Shown piece after piece: positions 8,318 to 16,849 of a stretch of DNA of 64,000 nt (positions within the stretch are counted from its first letter, which is position 1; each line of letters opens with the position of its first letter). Location of the stretch: NCBI GenBank assembly GCA_050331695.1, contig JBHJGP010000022.1, positions 41,043-105,042 of the forward strand, written 5' to 3'. The DNA comes from JBHJGP01 sp050331695. GTDB taxonomy: Bacteria; Pseudomonadota; Alphaproteobacteria; Geminicoccales; Geminicoccaceae. The notes under the pieces were generated by a model that was not told the origin of the DNA, ran no database searches, and saw only the letters and a list, made by a program, of their open reading frames with translations. The position numbers and the translations under genes are program-made.

Positions 8318-8657
8318 AGCGTCCTCCTGACCAAGAGAACGGAAGTCGCAGATTAGACTTCCAACATGGATTTCTTGATTTATATATAAAATAGGAGGAT
8401 TTTTAACCGTGTGATCCGTGTCACAATTCGGTTTGTTTGCCGGAGAGTAGACAAATAAAGTGGTGTGATTGGTCTTTGGGAAGAGCCGACGGTCAGAAGA
8501 CGGCTGAATAGAGGTAAGCCTGTAAGCTCAAAGACTTAGCACGGGTATCTACGCCTCAAAAGAAACTTTTTTTCGTTACGTTGTACTTTTAGTTGAGAAA
8601 GACGGGCATCGTCGCTTGCCCCCGGTTTTGCTTCGCACCAACCCGATTCAGCCTCGT
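8318..8657. other. 340-base intergenic region with the promoter of the ExbB-like operon
   Basis: No gene is visible. On the minus strand, the AT-rich stretch 8371-8405, containing TATATA, is a likely promoter for the gene starting at 8317. A TGTGA-N6-TCACA dyad lies just upstream at 8410-8425. The rest, up to the esterase 3' end, shows nothing I can name. Confidence 0.6.
8410..8425. promoter_or_regulatory. CRP/FNR-type dyad TGTGATCCGTGTCACA
   Basis: The sequence is a perfect TGTGA-N6-TCACA palindrome, the core recognised by CRP-family regulators. It lies 93 bases upstream of the ExbB-like start, a position compatible with activation. Chance occurrence is possible. A similar site (TGTGA-N6-TCACG) occurs at 19367-19382. 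Confidence 0.5.
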
Positions 8658-9482
8658 TTAATGGCCGTTTTCAAACCACATCTTGGCTTTCTGCGCCCAG
8701 CCGATCGGCATGCCGTGACCGCCGTCATGCAAGCAGAAATGAACGGTGCCGCCCTCGCAGCTGGTCCAGTGGCGGCAGCTGTAGAGCGGCTCATGGATGA
8801 TGTGGTCCGGGTTGCTGCGGCATTTGTTGGTCTGCCGCAGAAGCGACAGTGATTCGCTGACCGAGCCCTGATGCCAATCGCGGATCGCGCGCCCCTCCAG
8901 CGGCACCTGCTTATCGGTGAATCCGTGGATATGCAGCAAACGCACAGGGCCCGCGGGGCAGGTCCCGTCGGGGATGGGGCGGCGCAGCGCGCCCGCGACC
9001 GACACGAAGCCGGCGAATTTTTGGCCTTGGTAGCAGGCCATCATCCAGGCCATGGAGCCGCCGGCAGAAAAGCCCGAGACCAGCAACCGATTTGGATCGA
9101 GAGGCAATCGACCGGCGACGTCATCGATCACGGCGAGTGAGAAGGCGACATCATCCCGCCGATCTTGAAGAGACGGTCGGGCCGGCCAGGCGCGGACCCC
9201 ATCTGGCTCCCGGGCGGCGCCGTTCGGCGCGATGATGGCGTAGCCACTGGCGAGGAACGCCTCCCTCAGACCATTGCTGCTGATTACCCGGTCACCGGAT
9301 GAACGATGACCATGGTAGAACATGATGGCGGGAAGCGCCGAGGAACCGTCCCAACTATCCGGAACGGCCAGAAAGTATTCGCCTCCCGCGACGCGGCAGG
9401 GTTGATCAATCCCACACTGCTCGCCATTCGCCGATGCTGGGCTTGTCCCTAAAAGACAGGCCAGGAACCAACACCATTTCAT
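8658..9482 (-). CDS. Secreted LpqC/PHB-depolymerase-like esterase
   Basis: This 274-residue alpha/beta-hydrolase resembles the extracellular polyhydroxybutyrate depolymerase/feruloyl esterase family (LpqC-like). A signal peptide is present (MKWCWFLACLLGTSPASA). The mature protein shows the oxyanion-region PAIMFYHGHRSSGD, the nucleophile elbow GFSAGGS, and a closing CLHDGGHGMP with the catalytic His. Eight Cys in the mature part suggest disulfides. It probably acts outside the cytoplasm on esters of hydroxy acids or plant phenolics; the substrate is not determined. The ATG at 9482 (MKWCW) is preferred to 9497 because a G-rich ribosome site precedes it and the signal peptide begins correctly. 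It appears to be a single-gene unit and ends in TAA. Confidence 0.8.
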   Translation of the reverse strand: MKWCWFLACLLGTSPASANGEQCGIDQPCRVAGGEYFLAVPDSWDGSSALPAIMFYHGHRSSGDRVISSNGLREAFLASGYAIIAPNGAAREPDGVRAWPARPSLQDRRDDVAFSLAVIDDVAGRLPLDPNRLLVSGFSAGGSMAWMMACYQGQKFAGFVSVAGALRRPIPDGTCPAGPVRLLHIHGFTDKQVPLEGRAIRDWHQGSVSESLSLLRQTNKCRSNPDHIIHEPLYSCRHWTSCEGGTVHFCLHDGGHGMPIGWAQKAKMWFENGH

Positions 9483-9741
9483 ACGACCCCCCGACAACAG
9501 TTAAGACAAACGTCGTTTCGACGAAGCCGCGGATTGACCGGCCTCCACTAAGCAGTGGATCGACAATCAGAAGCTTGCTTTCGGTTCGATCCCATAGACA
9601 GGCCCGACGCTGTACCTGTCATGAACGAATATATACCAAGGTACTCGTTTTGTATTTGGCGCTTGAAGCGGCTCTGGTGGCTTGGTCACGGTTCGCCGGG
9701 CCGGCATGCGGAGCTGTCCGAAGTCTTGATTGGGGGACCGA

Positions 9742-10362
9742 CTAAAGGAGCAAGCGAAGGCTTTCGACGGCCGCCCAGGCCATGGCCGAGGTAAGGGCCA
9801 CGGCGAACAGGGACGCCAGCAAACCGGCTATCACAACCAGACCGTCACGCTCGAGCAGGCCCAAGGCCAAAACACCGGCGGCGAGCCCTGGCGGGAGATT
9901 GCCGAGAAAGGGGATCGGCAGGATCAAGATAAAGCCCAGAATGAGGATCACGACGCCGATCAGCACCCGCGACAAGGGACCGGTAACGGCGACGAGACGA
10001 GGCGACAGGACCCGTTCGATGCGCTTGACGGTCGGCATGATCCGATGGACGACCCGGCGCAAGGTCTCCATCGGTACGGTCTTGCGCGCCACCCACTTCG
10101 GCAGCCACAGGCTCTGGCGGCCGAGAACCATATGGAGCGCGATCACGACGATCATGACCCCACATATGGTCGGCACGCCCGGCGGGGTGGGAAAGCAGCA
10201 GGGAAGCGCGAAGACGAAGAGGAGAAAACCCAGGGCCCGGTTGCGTAAGCCAGCGACCAACTGCCCGAGGCTGAGCCGTTCGTCCCCGACATCGGCGACG
10301 AGGGCCTCGAGCATTGCCGAGGTCCGTTGGGGCGGAACCAACGATGCCCGTCTCGAGCTCAT
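9742..10362 (-). CDS. ExoD-family membrane protein
   Basis: This 206-residue protein belongs to the exopolysaccharide synthesis ExoD family. It has the LSLGQLVAGLRNRALGFLLF opening, the short conserved FALPCCFPTPPGVPT loop, LGRQSLWLPKWV, and several hydrophobic segments, including LIGVVILILGFILILPIPFL and the final helices. ExoD was described in rhizobia as needed for exopolysaccharide production and alkaline tolerance; its molecular action is not known. The ATG at 10362 has AAAGGA with good spacing. The longer frame to 10473 adds a low-complexity leader and no membrane segment. The gene lies on the same strand as olsBA, 148 bases after olsA, and could be expressed from their transcript. The stop is TAG. 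Confidence 0.82.
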   Translation of the reverse strand: MSSRRASLVPPQRTSAMLEALVADVGDERLSLGQLVAGLRNRALGFLLFVFALPCCFPTPPGVPTICGVMIVVIALHMVLGRQSLWLPKWVARKTVPMETLRRVVHRIMPTVKRIERVLSPRLVAVTGPLSRVLIGVVILILGFILILPIPFLGNLPPGLAAGVLALGLLERDGLVVIAGLLASLFAVALTSAMAWAAVESLRLLL

Positions 10363-10510
10363 TTCAGACGTCCTTTCAGCATCTGGAACGGACGGTTGGC
10401 TGGGGGAGTTCGTTGACATCGGACCGTTGGATCCGCCTTTGGGGGAGCGTGGACCGGCCGAGATGAGGGCCAACAGGCGACGGTGCGGGCGTCTGGGCTC
10501 CGGCTCTTCG

Positions 10511-11368
10511 TCAGGCGTCCTGGGGGCTTAGGGCTGCAGCTTGATCGGCTTCTAGGGCCGGCGATTCCAGTTCCCGTTCGATCAGCCGGCGCCGGCTTTC
10601 CACCGCCTGGCGGATCCGACGGTGGAGGTCCCGCGTCAGAACCTTACGGCTGACCACGGTCTCCGACTGAACGGGTTCCTGGCAGGCCAACTCGATGACG
10701 GCGCCCGACCAGCTCAGCATTCGGGCCATGTGGGGAAGGAAGTCGGCGTCCCCATACCAGGCATAGCGGGGCAGATCCTCCTCGCTCATCGGCCGTCCGT
10801 CCGGATGGCGGGTCACGGTCAGCGAGAGCGGCTGGATCTGGATCGGCCGTGCGCAAATGCCCGGCTCGGCGACGCTGAAGAGCGAGCTTTTGAAAGGCAG
10901 CACTGTCGAGCCGATCGAACTCGTGCCTTCGGCGAACAGAACGACGTGCTGGCCCTCGTTGAGCCGCCTCGCCAGCTCGTTTCTCTGGATCAGGGCGTCA
11001 AGCGGCCGGCGGCGAATGAACATGGTGTTGGACAGCCGGCCGAGAAGGCCGAACAGGGGCCAGCCAGCGACCTCGGTCTTGGCGATGAAGACCGCGGGGA
11101 TCCGGGCGTAGACCAGGAGAATATCGAGATATGAAACATGGTTGACGACGTAGAGGGTCGGTATCGGCCCGCCACCCACCGGCGTGCCCGAGAACCGGAT
11201 GTGCAGACCTAGGATACGGCACACGCCGCTGCACCAGAAACTGCCCCACCTGAAATGAAGGGGCCCGCCGATGAAACTGGTCAGGAAATAGATCGGTAGC
11301 GCGATGGACGTCCATAGGAGGAACAGCACAACCCGGACGCATGCCCGCCACTGACGCACCCAGTTCAT
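10511..11368 (-). CDS. olsA: Lyso-ornithine lipid O-acyltransferase (PlsC family)
   Basis: This 285-residue membrane-bound acyltransferase has the PlsC motifs: NHVSYLD (the catalytic NHx4D type), the FIAKTEVAGWPLFG segment, the RR-P helix after it, and FAEGTSS (block 3, usually FPEGTRS). An N-terminal hydrophobic helix (residues about 11-33) anchors it. PlsC proteins acylate lysophosphatidate. The gene directly upstream is an OlsB-type N-acyltransferase, only 16 bases away. The better reading is therefore OlsA, which adds the second fatty acid to lyso-ornithine lipid to make ornithine lipid, a phosphorus-free membrane lipid. A plain 1-acylglycerol-3-phosphate acyltransferase is the alternative. 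The C-terminal 40 residues are charged and variable. Confidence 0.85.
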   Translation of the reverse strand: MNWVRQWRACVRVVLFLLWTSIALPIYFLTSFIGGPLHFRWGSFWCSGVCRILGLHIRFSGTPVGGGPIPTLYVVNHVSYLDILLVYARIPAVFIAKTEVAGWPLFGLLGRLSNTMFIRRRPLDALIQRNELARRLNEGQHVVLFAEGTSSIGSTVLPFKSSLFSVAEPGICARPIQIQPLSLTVTRHPDGRPMSEEDLPRYAWYGDADFLPHMARMLSWSGAVIELACQEPVQSETVVSRKVLTRDLHRRIRQAVESRRRLIERELESPALEADQAAALSPQDA

Positions 11369-11384
11369 CGCCGACGCCTTCCGA

Positions 11385-12176
11385 TCAAGCCGCCTGCTTT
11401 TCGTCGGCCTCGCCTTCGAGATAGTGGCGCAGGTAGCGGGCTTTGACGTTCGCTACCGGCAGGATCAGGCAAACATCGATAGTGTTGAAGCTGTGATCGA
11501 TGACCGCGCCGTCACCGATCCGTCCGCCCAGTCGGAGATAACCCTTCAACAGAGGCGGCAATTCCTCTTTGACCCGGGCACGATCGATCTGCTCAGGCGG
11601 AATCCGGTCCAGGGCGACGTAGCGCGATGGCAGAGCGCGGGGTCGAGCCGGATCCTCCAGGCGGTAATTGTGGTGCAGATAGCTGAGCCCGTGGGCGAGG
11701 GCGTCGGGATCGGTGCCCGGCAGGCTGGCGCAGCCGAGCATCGTCCTCAGACCATAGGCCCGGACATAGGAAGCGATCCCGCGCCAGAGCAACTGCATCA
11801 CCGCGCCGGTCCGATAGCCGGGGTCCACGCAAGAGCGGCCCAGCTCGAGAATATCGTCGGCCCGGGCGCCGAAACCGGACAGATCGAACTCGCCTGCGGT
11901 GTAAAAACCGCGCTGGCGACGCGCCACGGTCCCGCGCATCAGCCGGTAGGTCCCGACGACCCGAGGTTTGCCCGGAACGGCCCGATCGAGGACGATCACA
12001 TGGTCACAAACCGCGTCGAAACGGTCCACGTCCCGGCGCAGCCAGTAGGAGCGGCGGTTGGGAAGAGCGCCCATCTCTTTGTAGAAAACCCGATAGCGCA
12101 ACGCCTGGGCGGCCTTGATCTCGGCGCGCGACCTCGCCAATCGAAGCTCCAAACTGTCGGCGCGGAAGTCGATCAT
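11385..12176 (-). CDS. olsB: L-ornithine N(alpha)-acyltransferase
   Basis: This 263-residue GNAT-fold enzyme transfers a 3-hydroxyacyl group from acyl carrier protein to ornithine, the first step of ornithine-lipid synthesis. Family signatures are the helix AAQALRYRVFYKEMGA, the VVGTYRLM strand, the highly conserved ILELGRSCVDPGYRTGAVM segment, and the downstream LLKGYLRLGGRIGDGAVIDH, with a DVCLILPV strand near the end. Length is right for OlsB. The start at 12176 is preceded by AAGG/AGGT-type Shine-Dalgarno sequence. olsA follows at once, so the two genes form the complete two-step pathway. In many bacteria olsB is induced by phosphate limitation; no clear Pho box was seen here. Confidence 0.9.
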   Translation of the reverse strand: MIDFRADSLELRLARSRAEIKAAQALRYRVFYKEMGALPNRRSYWLRRDVDRFDAVCDHVIVLDRAVPGKPRVVGTYRLMRGTVARRQRGFYTAGEFDLSGFGARADDILELGRSCVDPGYRTGAVMQLLWRGIASYVRAYGLRTMLGCASLPGTDPDALAHGLSYLHHNYRLEDPARPRALPSRYVALDRIPPEQIDRARVKEELPPLLKGYLRLGGRIGDGAVIDHSFNTIDVCLILPVANVKARYLRHYLEGEADEKQAA

Positions 12177-12347
12177 CAGCCTTACCTTTCAAAAGGCGCT
12201 CTTTTGAGCAAAACGAGAGTGTACCGTTGATTTTGTGTTAGGCCATCGCTCGCGTAAGCGGAATGCGTGACGATCCCGTGACAAAAATCTTGGGATCTGC
12301 GCACCGCTGGGCAGGGCGGGTGAATGCCGGGTGGGGAGGTCATAAGG

Positions 12348-13700
12348 TTGAATTTGTACCCTTTATTGTGTGCTCGGCGCGAGCCTATTCGGGTCCTAGT
12401 TGTTGGTTGTGGCAAGTTCGCCACGATGTTTTTGGCGCAAGCGAAGCATATGGCCAACATTCATGTCGCCGCGATTGCCGAGCTCAATGTCGATCGGGCC
12501 CGGTCCAACCTCGTCAAGGCCGGCTGGCCGGCGGACCGATTGGCCGCCACCGATCTGGATAGGGCTCTCGACGACGGCACGACCTTGATCGGCGATGACG
12601 CGTTGAATCTGATTGATGCGGGCCGGTTCGATGTGGTGGTCGAGGCCACCGGCGATCCGGCGGCAGGCTACCGCCATGCTGATCGCGCGCTGGACGCGGG
12701 TGCTCATGTGATCATGGTCAATGTCGAGACGGACGTTTGCGTCGGCCCGGTCTTGGCGGCCAAGGCTGAGGCCAAGGACCGCGTTTACGCCTTCGCCTAT
12801 GGCGACCAGCCGGCGCTGATCGCCGAGCTGGTGGACTGGGCCCGCGTTTGCGGGTTCGAGGTCGCGGCGGCCGGCAAGGGCACCCGGTATTTGCCGGCCT
12901 TTCACCGCTCCACGCCGGAAACGGTGTGGGACAATCTCGGCTTCTCGAAGGCCTTTGCCGAGAACGCCGGAATGAACCCGAAGATGTTCAACAGCTTCGT
13001 CGACGGGACCAAATCGGCGATCGAGATGGCGGCCGTGGCCAACGCCACCGGCCTGCAGCCGCAAATCAAGGGTCTCGGCTTTCCGCCTTGTGGCTCGGAT
13101 GATCTGCCGCTCATCCTTCGACCTGAAACAGATGGCGGGGTCCTGGAGCACAAGGGCACCGTTGAGGTGGTGGCCGATCTGGAACGGGACGGTCGGCCCG
13201 TGACCAACCATCTGCGCTGGGGCGTCTATGTGACGTTCGAGGCGCCGAGCGACTACGCGGCCGCCTGCTTCAAGGAATACGGGCTACTGCCCAAAGGCGA
13301 GCACGGCTTGATCAACGGGCCCGATCGCTACGCCGCCCTCTGTCGACCCTTCCATCTGATCGGTCTGGAGCTCGGTGTGAGCGTCGCGCAGGCCGCTCTC
13401 AAACAGACCGCCACCGGGTGCACGAGAGGCTTCTCGGCCGATGTCGTGGCGACCGCCAAACGACCGCTCGAAGCGGGAGAGGTTCTGGACGGTGAAGGCG
13501 GTTACCTGGTCTATGGCAGGCTCACCACCGCGGCCGACAGTCTTGCCAAGCGCGCGCTACCGCTCGGGCTTGCGAAGGACGTGACACTGGTCCGGCCGAT
13601 CGCGCGCGATGCCATCATCACCCGGGACGACGTCAGGCTGGATCCGAACGAGCCGCTGGTGGCGGCGCGGGCGGCGATGGAGAAACGGTTCTCAAAATGA
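12348..13700 (+). CDS. NAD(P)-binding oxidoreductase with C-terminal SAF domain
   Basis: This protein of about 450 residues has an N-terminal Rossmann fold like homoserine dehydrogenase (RVLVVGCGKFATMFLAQA), a middle part with VVVEATGDPAAGYRHA and a catalytic-domain-like segment AAGKGTRYLPAFH, and a C-terminal SAF domain (TAKRPLEAGEVLDGEGGYLV, then IARDAIITRDDV). SAF-containing members of this group act on sugar acids or related oxidised sugars, but the substrate here cannot be fixed. The TTG at 12348 is chosen because GGGGAGG (12333-12339) lies 8 bases before it; an in-frame ATG at 12324 would put that ribosome site inside the gene. Its last 68 bases overlap the convergent EamA gene. Confidence 0.72.
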   Translation: MNLYPLLCARREPIRVLVVGCGKFATMFLAQAKHMANIHVAAIAELNVDRARSNLVKAGWPADRLAATDLDRALDDGTTLIGDDALNLIDAGRFDVVVEATGDPAAGYRHADRALDAGAHVIMVNVETDVCVGPVLAAKAEAKDRVYAFAYGDQPALIAELVDWARVCGFEVAAAGKGTRYLPAFHRSTPETVWDNLGFSKAFAENAGMNPKMFNSFVDGTKSAIEMAAVANATGLQPQIKGLGFPPCGSDDLPLILRPETDGGVLEHKGTVEVVADLERDGRPVTNHLRWGVYVTFEAPSDYAAACFKEYGLLPKGEHGLINGPDRYAALCRPFHLIGLELGVSVAQAALKQTATGCTRGFSADVVATAKRPLEAGEVLDGEGGYLVYGRLTTAADSLAKRALPLGLAKDVTLVRPIARDAIITRDDVRLDPNEPLVAARAAMEKRFSK

Positions 13701-14556
13701 GCGCCGCCGCGCTGAGCATGAGAGCGCCGCCCAGGAGTTCGGTTGCCTCCAACGTTTCATCGAGGAGAACGTACCCCAGAGCAATGGCGACGAGCGGTGA
13801 GACGAAGGCATAAAGCCCGGCCGGCAAGGGACCCCAATCCCGGAGCAAGAAGAGGTAGAGCGTAAAACCGACCACGCCGCTGGCGAGCACCAGATAGGCC
13901 AGGGATCCCGCGACCGCTGGCAGCAGGAGCGCTTGGAGATGCGTCTGGTCCAAGGGCTCCGCCAGGAGTGCGAGCGGCACCAGAAGAAAACCACCCACAA
14001 CCATCACCAGACCGCTGATGAGCAGGGGCGACAGGCGAGCCAAGTGGCGTCGGCTGAGGACCGAGCCCAGGCTGTAGCAAAGGGTGCCGCCGACGATCGC
14101 CAGCAGACCCCACAGCGACAGGACAGGACCCTCGAGGCGCTGGCCGAACAACAGCGCCAGGCCCAGCACGCCGAGGCTTAAACCGACAGCCGCGACCCAA
14201 AAAAAGCGCTGCTGGCCCAGGAGCAGACCAAAGACGAACAGGGCGATGGGCATCAGGCTCAGATTGACGAGAGCCGCGAGCCCGCTCGGCACCTGCGCGG
14301 TTCCCCAGAACAGGCCGGCATAGGCGAGGCTGTTGGTCAGAAGCGACAAAGCGAGCAGCGTCGGCCAGTAGCGCCGAAGCCACCAGCCGACACCTCGCCG
14401 GTTTGCCAGTGCCAGAAGAACGATGCCCGCGAGAATCGACCGAAGAGCCGTGAAGGCCAGAACCGGAATGGCCTCAACGCCAACCTTGATCGCAACCCAA
14501 TTGCCGCCCCAAAGAAGGCAAAGCGCCAAGAAGGCGGCCAGGCGCGACGGGTTCAG
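13633..14556 (-). CDS. EamA/DMT-family transporter
   Basis: This ten-helix inner-membrane protein has two EamA repeats. The first begins around LALCLLWGGNWVAIKVG and includes the conserved AYAGLFWGTAQVPSGLAALV helix. The second contains VVGFTLYLFLLRDWGPLPAG and ALGYVLLDETLEATELLGGA. Members export amino acids, nucleosides or drugs, or import similar solutes. No ATG gives a full first helix. A TTG at 14529 has no ribosome site and cuts helix 1, whereas a CTG at 14556, overlapping the chorismate mutase TGA and preceded by GGGACGG, restores MNPSRLAAFLALCLLWGG. I give that start with caution. The 3' end overlaps the SAF gene on the other strand by 68 bases. Confidence 0.82.
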   Translation of the reverse strand: MNPSRLAAFLALCLLWGGNWVAIKVGVEAIPVLAFTALRSILAGIVLLALANRRGVGWWLRRYWPTLLALSLLTNSLAYAGLFWGTAQVPSGLAALVNLSLMPIALFVFGLLLGQQRFFWVAAVGLSLGVLGLALLFGQRLEGPVLSLWGLLAIVGGTLCYSLGSVLSRRHLARLSPLLISGLVMVVGGFLLVPLALLAEPLDQTHLQALLLPAVAGSLAYLVLASGVVGFTLYLFLLRDWGPLPAGLYAFVSPLVAIALGYVLLDETLEATELLGGALMLSAAALILRTVSPSPPAPPPAARSDPA

Positions 14557-14852
14557 CGTTTATCGCCGTCCCGAAGGTCCAGATGGTGACGTATCACCGT
14601 TTCGATGATGAACTTGAAGAATTGTTCGGCAAAGGCCGGATCCAGATCCGCGTCCTCAGCCAGATGACGTAGGCGCTCCATCATCGACGCCTCCCGCTCT
14701 GGATCCCCGGGCGGAAGGTCATGAGCCTTTTTCAAATGGCCGATCCGCTTGGTCAGCCGAAAGCGTTCCGCCAGCAGAAAGACGACAGAAGCGTCCAGAT
14801 TGTCGATCGAGCGGCGATACTCGGCGAGCAACTCCTTTGGATCATCAGCCAT
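14553..14852 (-). CDS. Chorismate mutase, AroQ class
   Basis: This 99-residue all-helical protein matches the short AroQ-type chorismate mutase, which rearranges chorismate to prephenate for phenylalanine and tyrosine synthesis in the cytoplasm. Typical elements are the first helix LAEYRRSIDNLDASVVFLLA with its catalytic Arg, the ERFRLTKRIGHLKK helix (Arg and Lys contacts), the DPEREASMMERLRHLAED segment and the final helix FKFIIETVIRHH. It stands between a rhodanese gene and an EamA transporter on the same strand with gaps of 1 base or an overlap, so it is part of a short operon. The transporter next to it might move an aromatic compound; this is only suggested by position. Confidence 0.9.
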   Translation of the reverse strand: MADDPKELLAEYRRSIDNLDASVVFLLAERFRLTKRIGHLKKAHDLPPGDPEREASMMERLRHLAEDADLDPAFAEQFFKFIIETVIRHHLDLRDGDKR

Positions 14853-14853
14853 G

Positions 14854-15234
14854 TTACGGCTTCGTTGCGGGCTTGCCGGCTTGCGACCAGGCGTTGAAGC
14901 CGCCGGTCATGTTGGCGACATCGGTGTAGCCCATGTCCTTCAAGGTCTTCGCAGCCAGGGCTGAGCGGCCGCCCGACGCGCAAAAAACCACCAGTTTCTT
15001 GTCCGGATCCAAGTCCGCTTTGTGCATCGGGCTCTCAGGATCGGCCATGAATTCGAGCAGGCCCCGGGGCAGATGAAGCGCGCCAGGGATCGTCGCCTGT
15101 TGCCATTCGCCGGTCTCCCGAACATCGATGAACTGGACGCTCGGATCGCCGCTCAAAGCTTGCGCCTGATCCGGCTCCATGACGTCGACTTCCCGATTGG
15201 CTGCCTCGACAAGTGTCTTGAAGCTGGTGATCAT
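14854..15234 (-). CDS. Rhodanese-like domain protein
   Basis: This 126-residue protein is a single rhodanese domain: VQFIDVRETGEWQQATIPGA, HLPRGLLEFM, and the active-site loop VVFCASGGRSALAAKTL with Cys in CASGGRS. The six-residue loop is the size expected for sulfurtransferase activity. The final MGYTDVANMTGGFNAW is the standard C-terminal signature. Such proteins transfer sulfane sulfur or act in thiol chemistry in the cytoplasm. The ATG at 15234 overlaps the YdcF stop in an ATGA, and chorismate mutase begins 1 base after its stop, so ydcF-rhodanese-chorismate mutase is one operon. The longer frame to 16095 is a shadow of the YdcF gene. Confidence 0.92.
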   Translation of the reverse strand: MITSFKTLVEAANREVDVMEPDQAQALSGDPSVQFIDVRETGEWQQATIPGALHLPRGLLEFMADPESPMHKADLDPDKKLVVFCASGGRSALAAKTLKDMGYTDVANMTGGFNAWSQAGKPATKP

Positions 15235-16064
15235 GACTGTCCGTCCCGTGGCATTTGATCGTCGCTGGCGGCGATCATAAGGTCCTCGGGTCCCGGCCAC
15301 CATACCGGCGTTCGATCCATCAGGTGGTAGGCGACGAGGCCGATATACTCTCTGAGCCCTGAGGAAAGCTGGCCGAGGCTCAAGCTGACGTCGATGATCG
15401 AATTGATCCCGAACTCGGCCCCGGTGGTGTAGTCGACCTGGTAGGGATGGATCCGCCAGCCGGCGCTGAGAAAGCACCCCACGGAGCGGGGCATGTGCAC
15501 CGCCGAGGTTACGAGCAGCCAAACCTCGTTCGGTTCCGGTGCCACCAAATCCTTGGTCAGCGTGGCGTTCTCGTAGGTGTTGCGTGAGCGGTCTTCGATC
15601 GTGACCCGCTCGCTTGGAAGACCGGTGAGCTCGCTCAGATGCCGGCGCACGATCTCGCCTTCGCTTGTTCGTCCTCCGTCCAAGGTGCCGTTGCCGCCGG
15701 TGAACACCAACCGGGCGTCGGGGAAGGTGCGGCCCAGATGCCCGAGCCAGACCAGGCGCTCGGCATTGTCGTTCAGCGCCGCCTGCCCCCGGGCATCCGA
15801 GATGTCCGGAAAGACCGAACCGCCGAGGACGATGATACCGTCGACATGGTCCGGTAGCGCCATGGTGGCGAACCGATCCTCCAGCGGGCGGACGACCAGA
15901 TTGCCGACCGGCAGGACGGCGGTCCCGATCAGAACCACCGCCCACGCCGAGACCAGCAGGCGAGCGCCCCACCAGCGCCAGAAGAAAACGGCGAACAGAA
16001 GCGAGAGCGCAAGCAGATTGCCCGGATTGAAAAGGAACCAGAAGATTTTCGAGAGTTCGAACAT
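15231..16064 (-). CDS. YdcF-family (DUF218) membrane protein
   Basis: This 277-residue protein has two N-terminal hydrophobic helices (about residues 14-31 and 34-54) followed by a DUF218 domain. The domain is marked by IIVLGGSVFPD, RLVFTGGNGTLDGG, the charged ERVTIEDRSRNTYENA segment and LLVTSAVHMPRSVGCF. The fold binds nucleotides or nucleotide-like ligands, and relatives such as ElyC act in envelope polysaccharide or peptidoglycan metabolism. The C-terminal segment after VDYTTGAEF has the usual YIGLVAYHL helix. It is the first gene of the ydcF-rhodanese-chorismate mutase operon. No strong ribosome site precedes the ATG, but the start is at the right distance from the first helix. Confidence 0.88.
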   Translation of the reverse strand: MFELSKIFWFLFNPGNLLALSLLFAVFFWRWWGARLLVSAWAVVLIGTAVLPVGNLVVRPLEDRFATMALPDHVDGIIVLGGSVFPDISDARGQAALNDNAERLVWLGHLGRTFPDARLVFTGGNGTLDGGRTSEGEIVRRHLSELTGLPSERVTIEDRSRNTYENATLTKDLVAPEPNEVWLLVTSAVHMPRSVGCFLSAGWRIHPYQVDYTTGAEFGINSIIDVSLSLGQLSSGLREYIGLVAYHLMDRTPVWWPGPEDLMIAASDDQMPRDGQS

Positions 16065-16369
16065 GGGCTTCAGCGACGTTGTTGCGGTGCAACACGACGC
16101 TTTAGCAGTGGTCCCGCCCGAGACAAGGCTGACGGCGCTTCCGCCTCACGCCGGCTTGTGACTGACGCACCGGCTGGTGACCGCCTGTGAGCGACGCTTG
16201 GGGTTACTGTGAAGATGGCGTTGGAGGAACGCGATCGCCCTTTTGCCTCAACGCCGGATGATCGACGCGGTCAATGTCGGCAAACCGGCGCGTCGGGTGA
16301 GCGGCGCGGGCGCAATCGTTCACGACACCCTCAGATCTGACCGGGCTCCCGATGGGGTCCGGTCTTTTT
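16065..16369. other. 305-base region without a gene
   Basis: It contains only the promoter side of the YdcF operon and, at its right end, a strong hairpin (16339-16364) directly behind the stop of the next minus-strand gene. Open frames across it are shadows with no coding signature. Confidence 0.5.
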
Positions 16370-16370
16370 T
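16339..16370. terminator. Hairpin terminator next to the lipoprotein gene
   Basis: An 11-bp stem (GACCGGGCTCC with GGGGTCCGGTC, loop CGAT) is followed on the plus strand by TTTTTT. It starts within the bases after the minus-strand lipoprotein stop at 16370. The T run is on the opposite strand from that gene, so the hairpin may act for either direction; this is unclear. Confidence 0.55.
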
Positions 16371-16849
16371 CACAGTCCTTCCGAGCCGGATCTCTCATCG
16401 CTTTCGGGCAGTTCCTGACGCTCGGGCACCCGGCTCCAGTCGCGAGGCGGGTTTTGGCGCTGCGGCCCCTCCATGAATTCGACCTCGAAACCGTCTTCGG
16501 TCTTCGCCACGATGAAGGTACGCTCATTGAAGCCGCGGCAAGTGAACTGGATCGCGCGGCGACGTTTGTTGTCGCCGAAGCCGATCGTGTCTTCGAAGCT
16601 CTCGTCGCGGTAGCTGTAGCGAAGATCGAGAGTGATCTGATCCTCGGTATCCTCGATGACCTCGGTTTTGACGATGCTGCGGATCTCCGGTCTGACGCAC
16701 CGTCGCTGCTCTTCATGGGCGAACCGCTGGTAATGGCGCTTCACGGTGAGCCCGAGCCGATCATAGCCGGCAAGATTGTTGTCGCCCCAGCTCGCCGAGC
16801 AGCCGGTCAAGGCCACGAGAGATACCGCAATCAGCGAGCGCCAGATCAT
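16370..16849 (-). CDS. Small lipoprotein of unknown function
   Basis: I do not recognise a named family. The 159-residue protein begins with a lipoprotein signal (MIWRSLIAVSLVALTGC; lipobox LTGC, Cys17). It should be exported and lipid-anchored, probably in the outer membrane because the residue after Cys is Ser. The mature part contains a basic RRCVRPEIRS segment, a two-stranded region ITLDLRYSYRDESFED, and two Cys, at 51 and 104, that could pair. The C-terminal tail is charged and likely disordered. The ATG at 16849 has GGAG 9 bases upstream; the long frame to 17713 is an antisense shadow of the cyclase gene. It is divergent from that gene with a shared 177-base promoter region. Confidence 0.8.
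   Translation of the reverse strand: MIWRSLIAVSLVALTGCSASWGDNNLAGYDRLGLTVKRHYQRFAHEEQRRCVRPEIRSIVKTEVIEDTEDQITLDLRYSYRDESFEDTIGFGDNKRRRAIQFTCRGFNERTFIVAKTEDGFEVEFMEGPQRQNPPRDWSRVPERQELPESDERSGSEGL

Noticed and set aside
8371..8405. AT-rich stretch as a replication origin
   Set aside because: It is too short, has no DnaA-box cluster, and is explained as an operon promoter.
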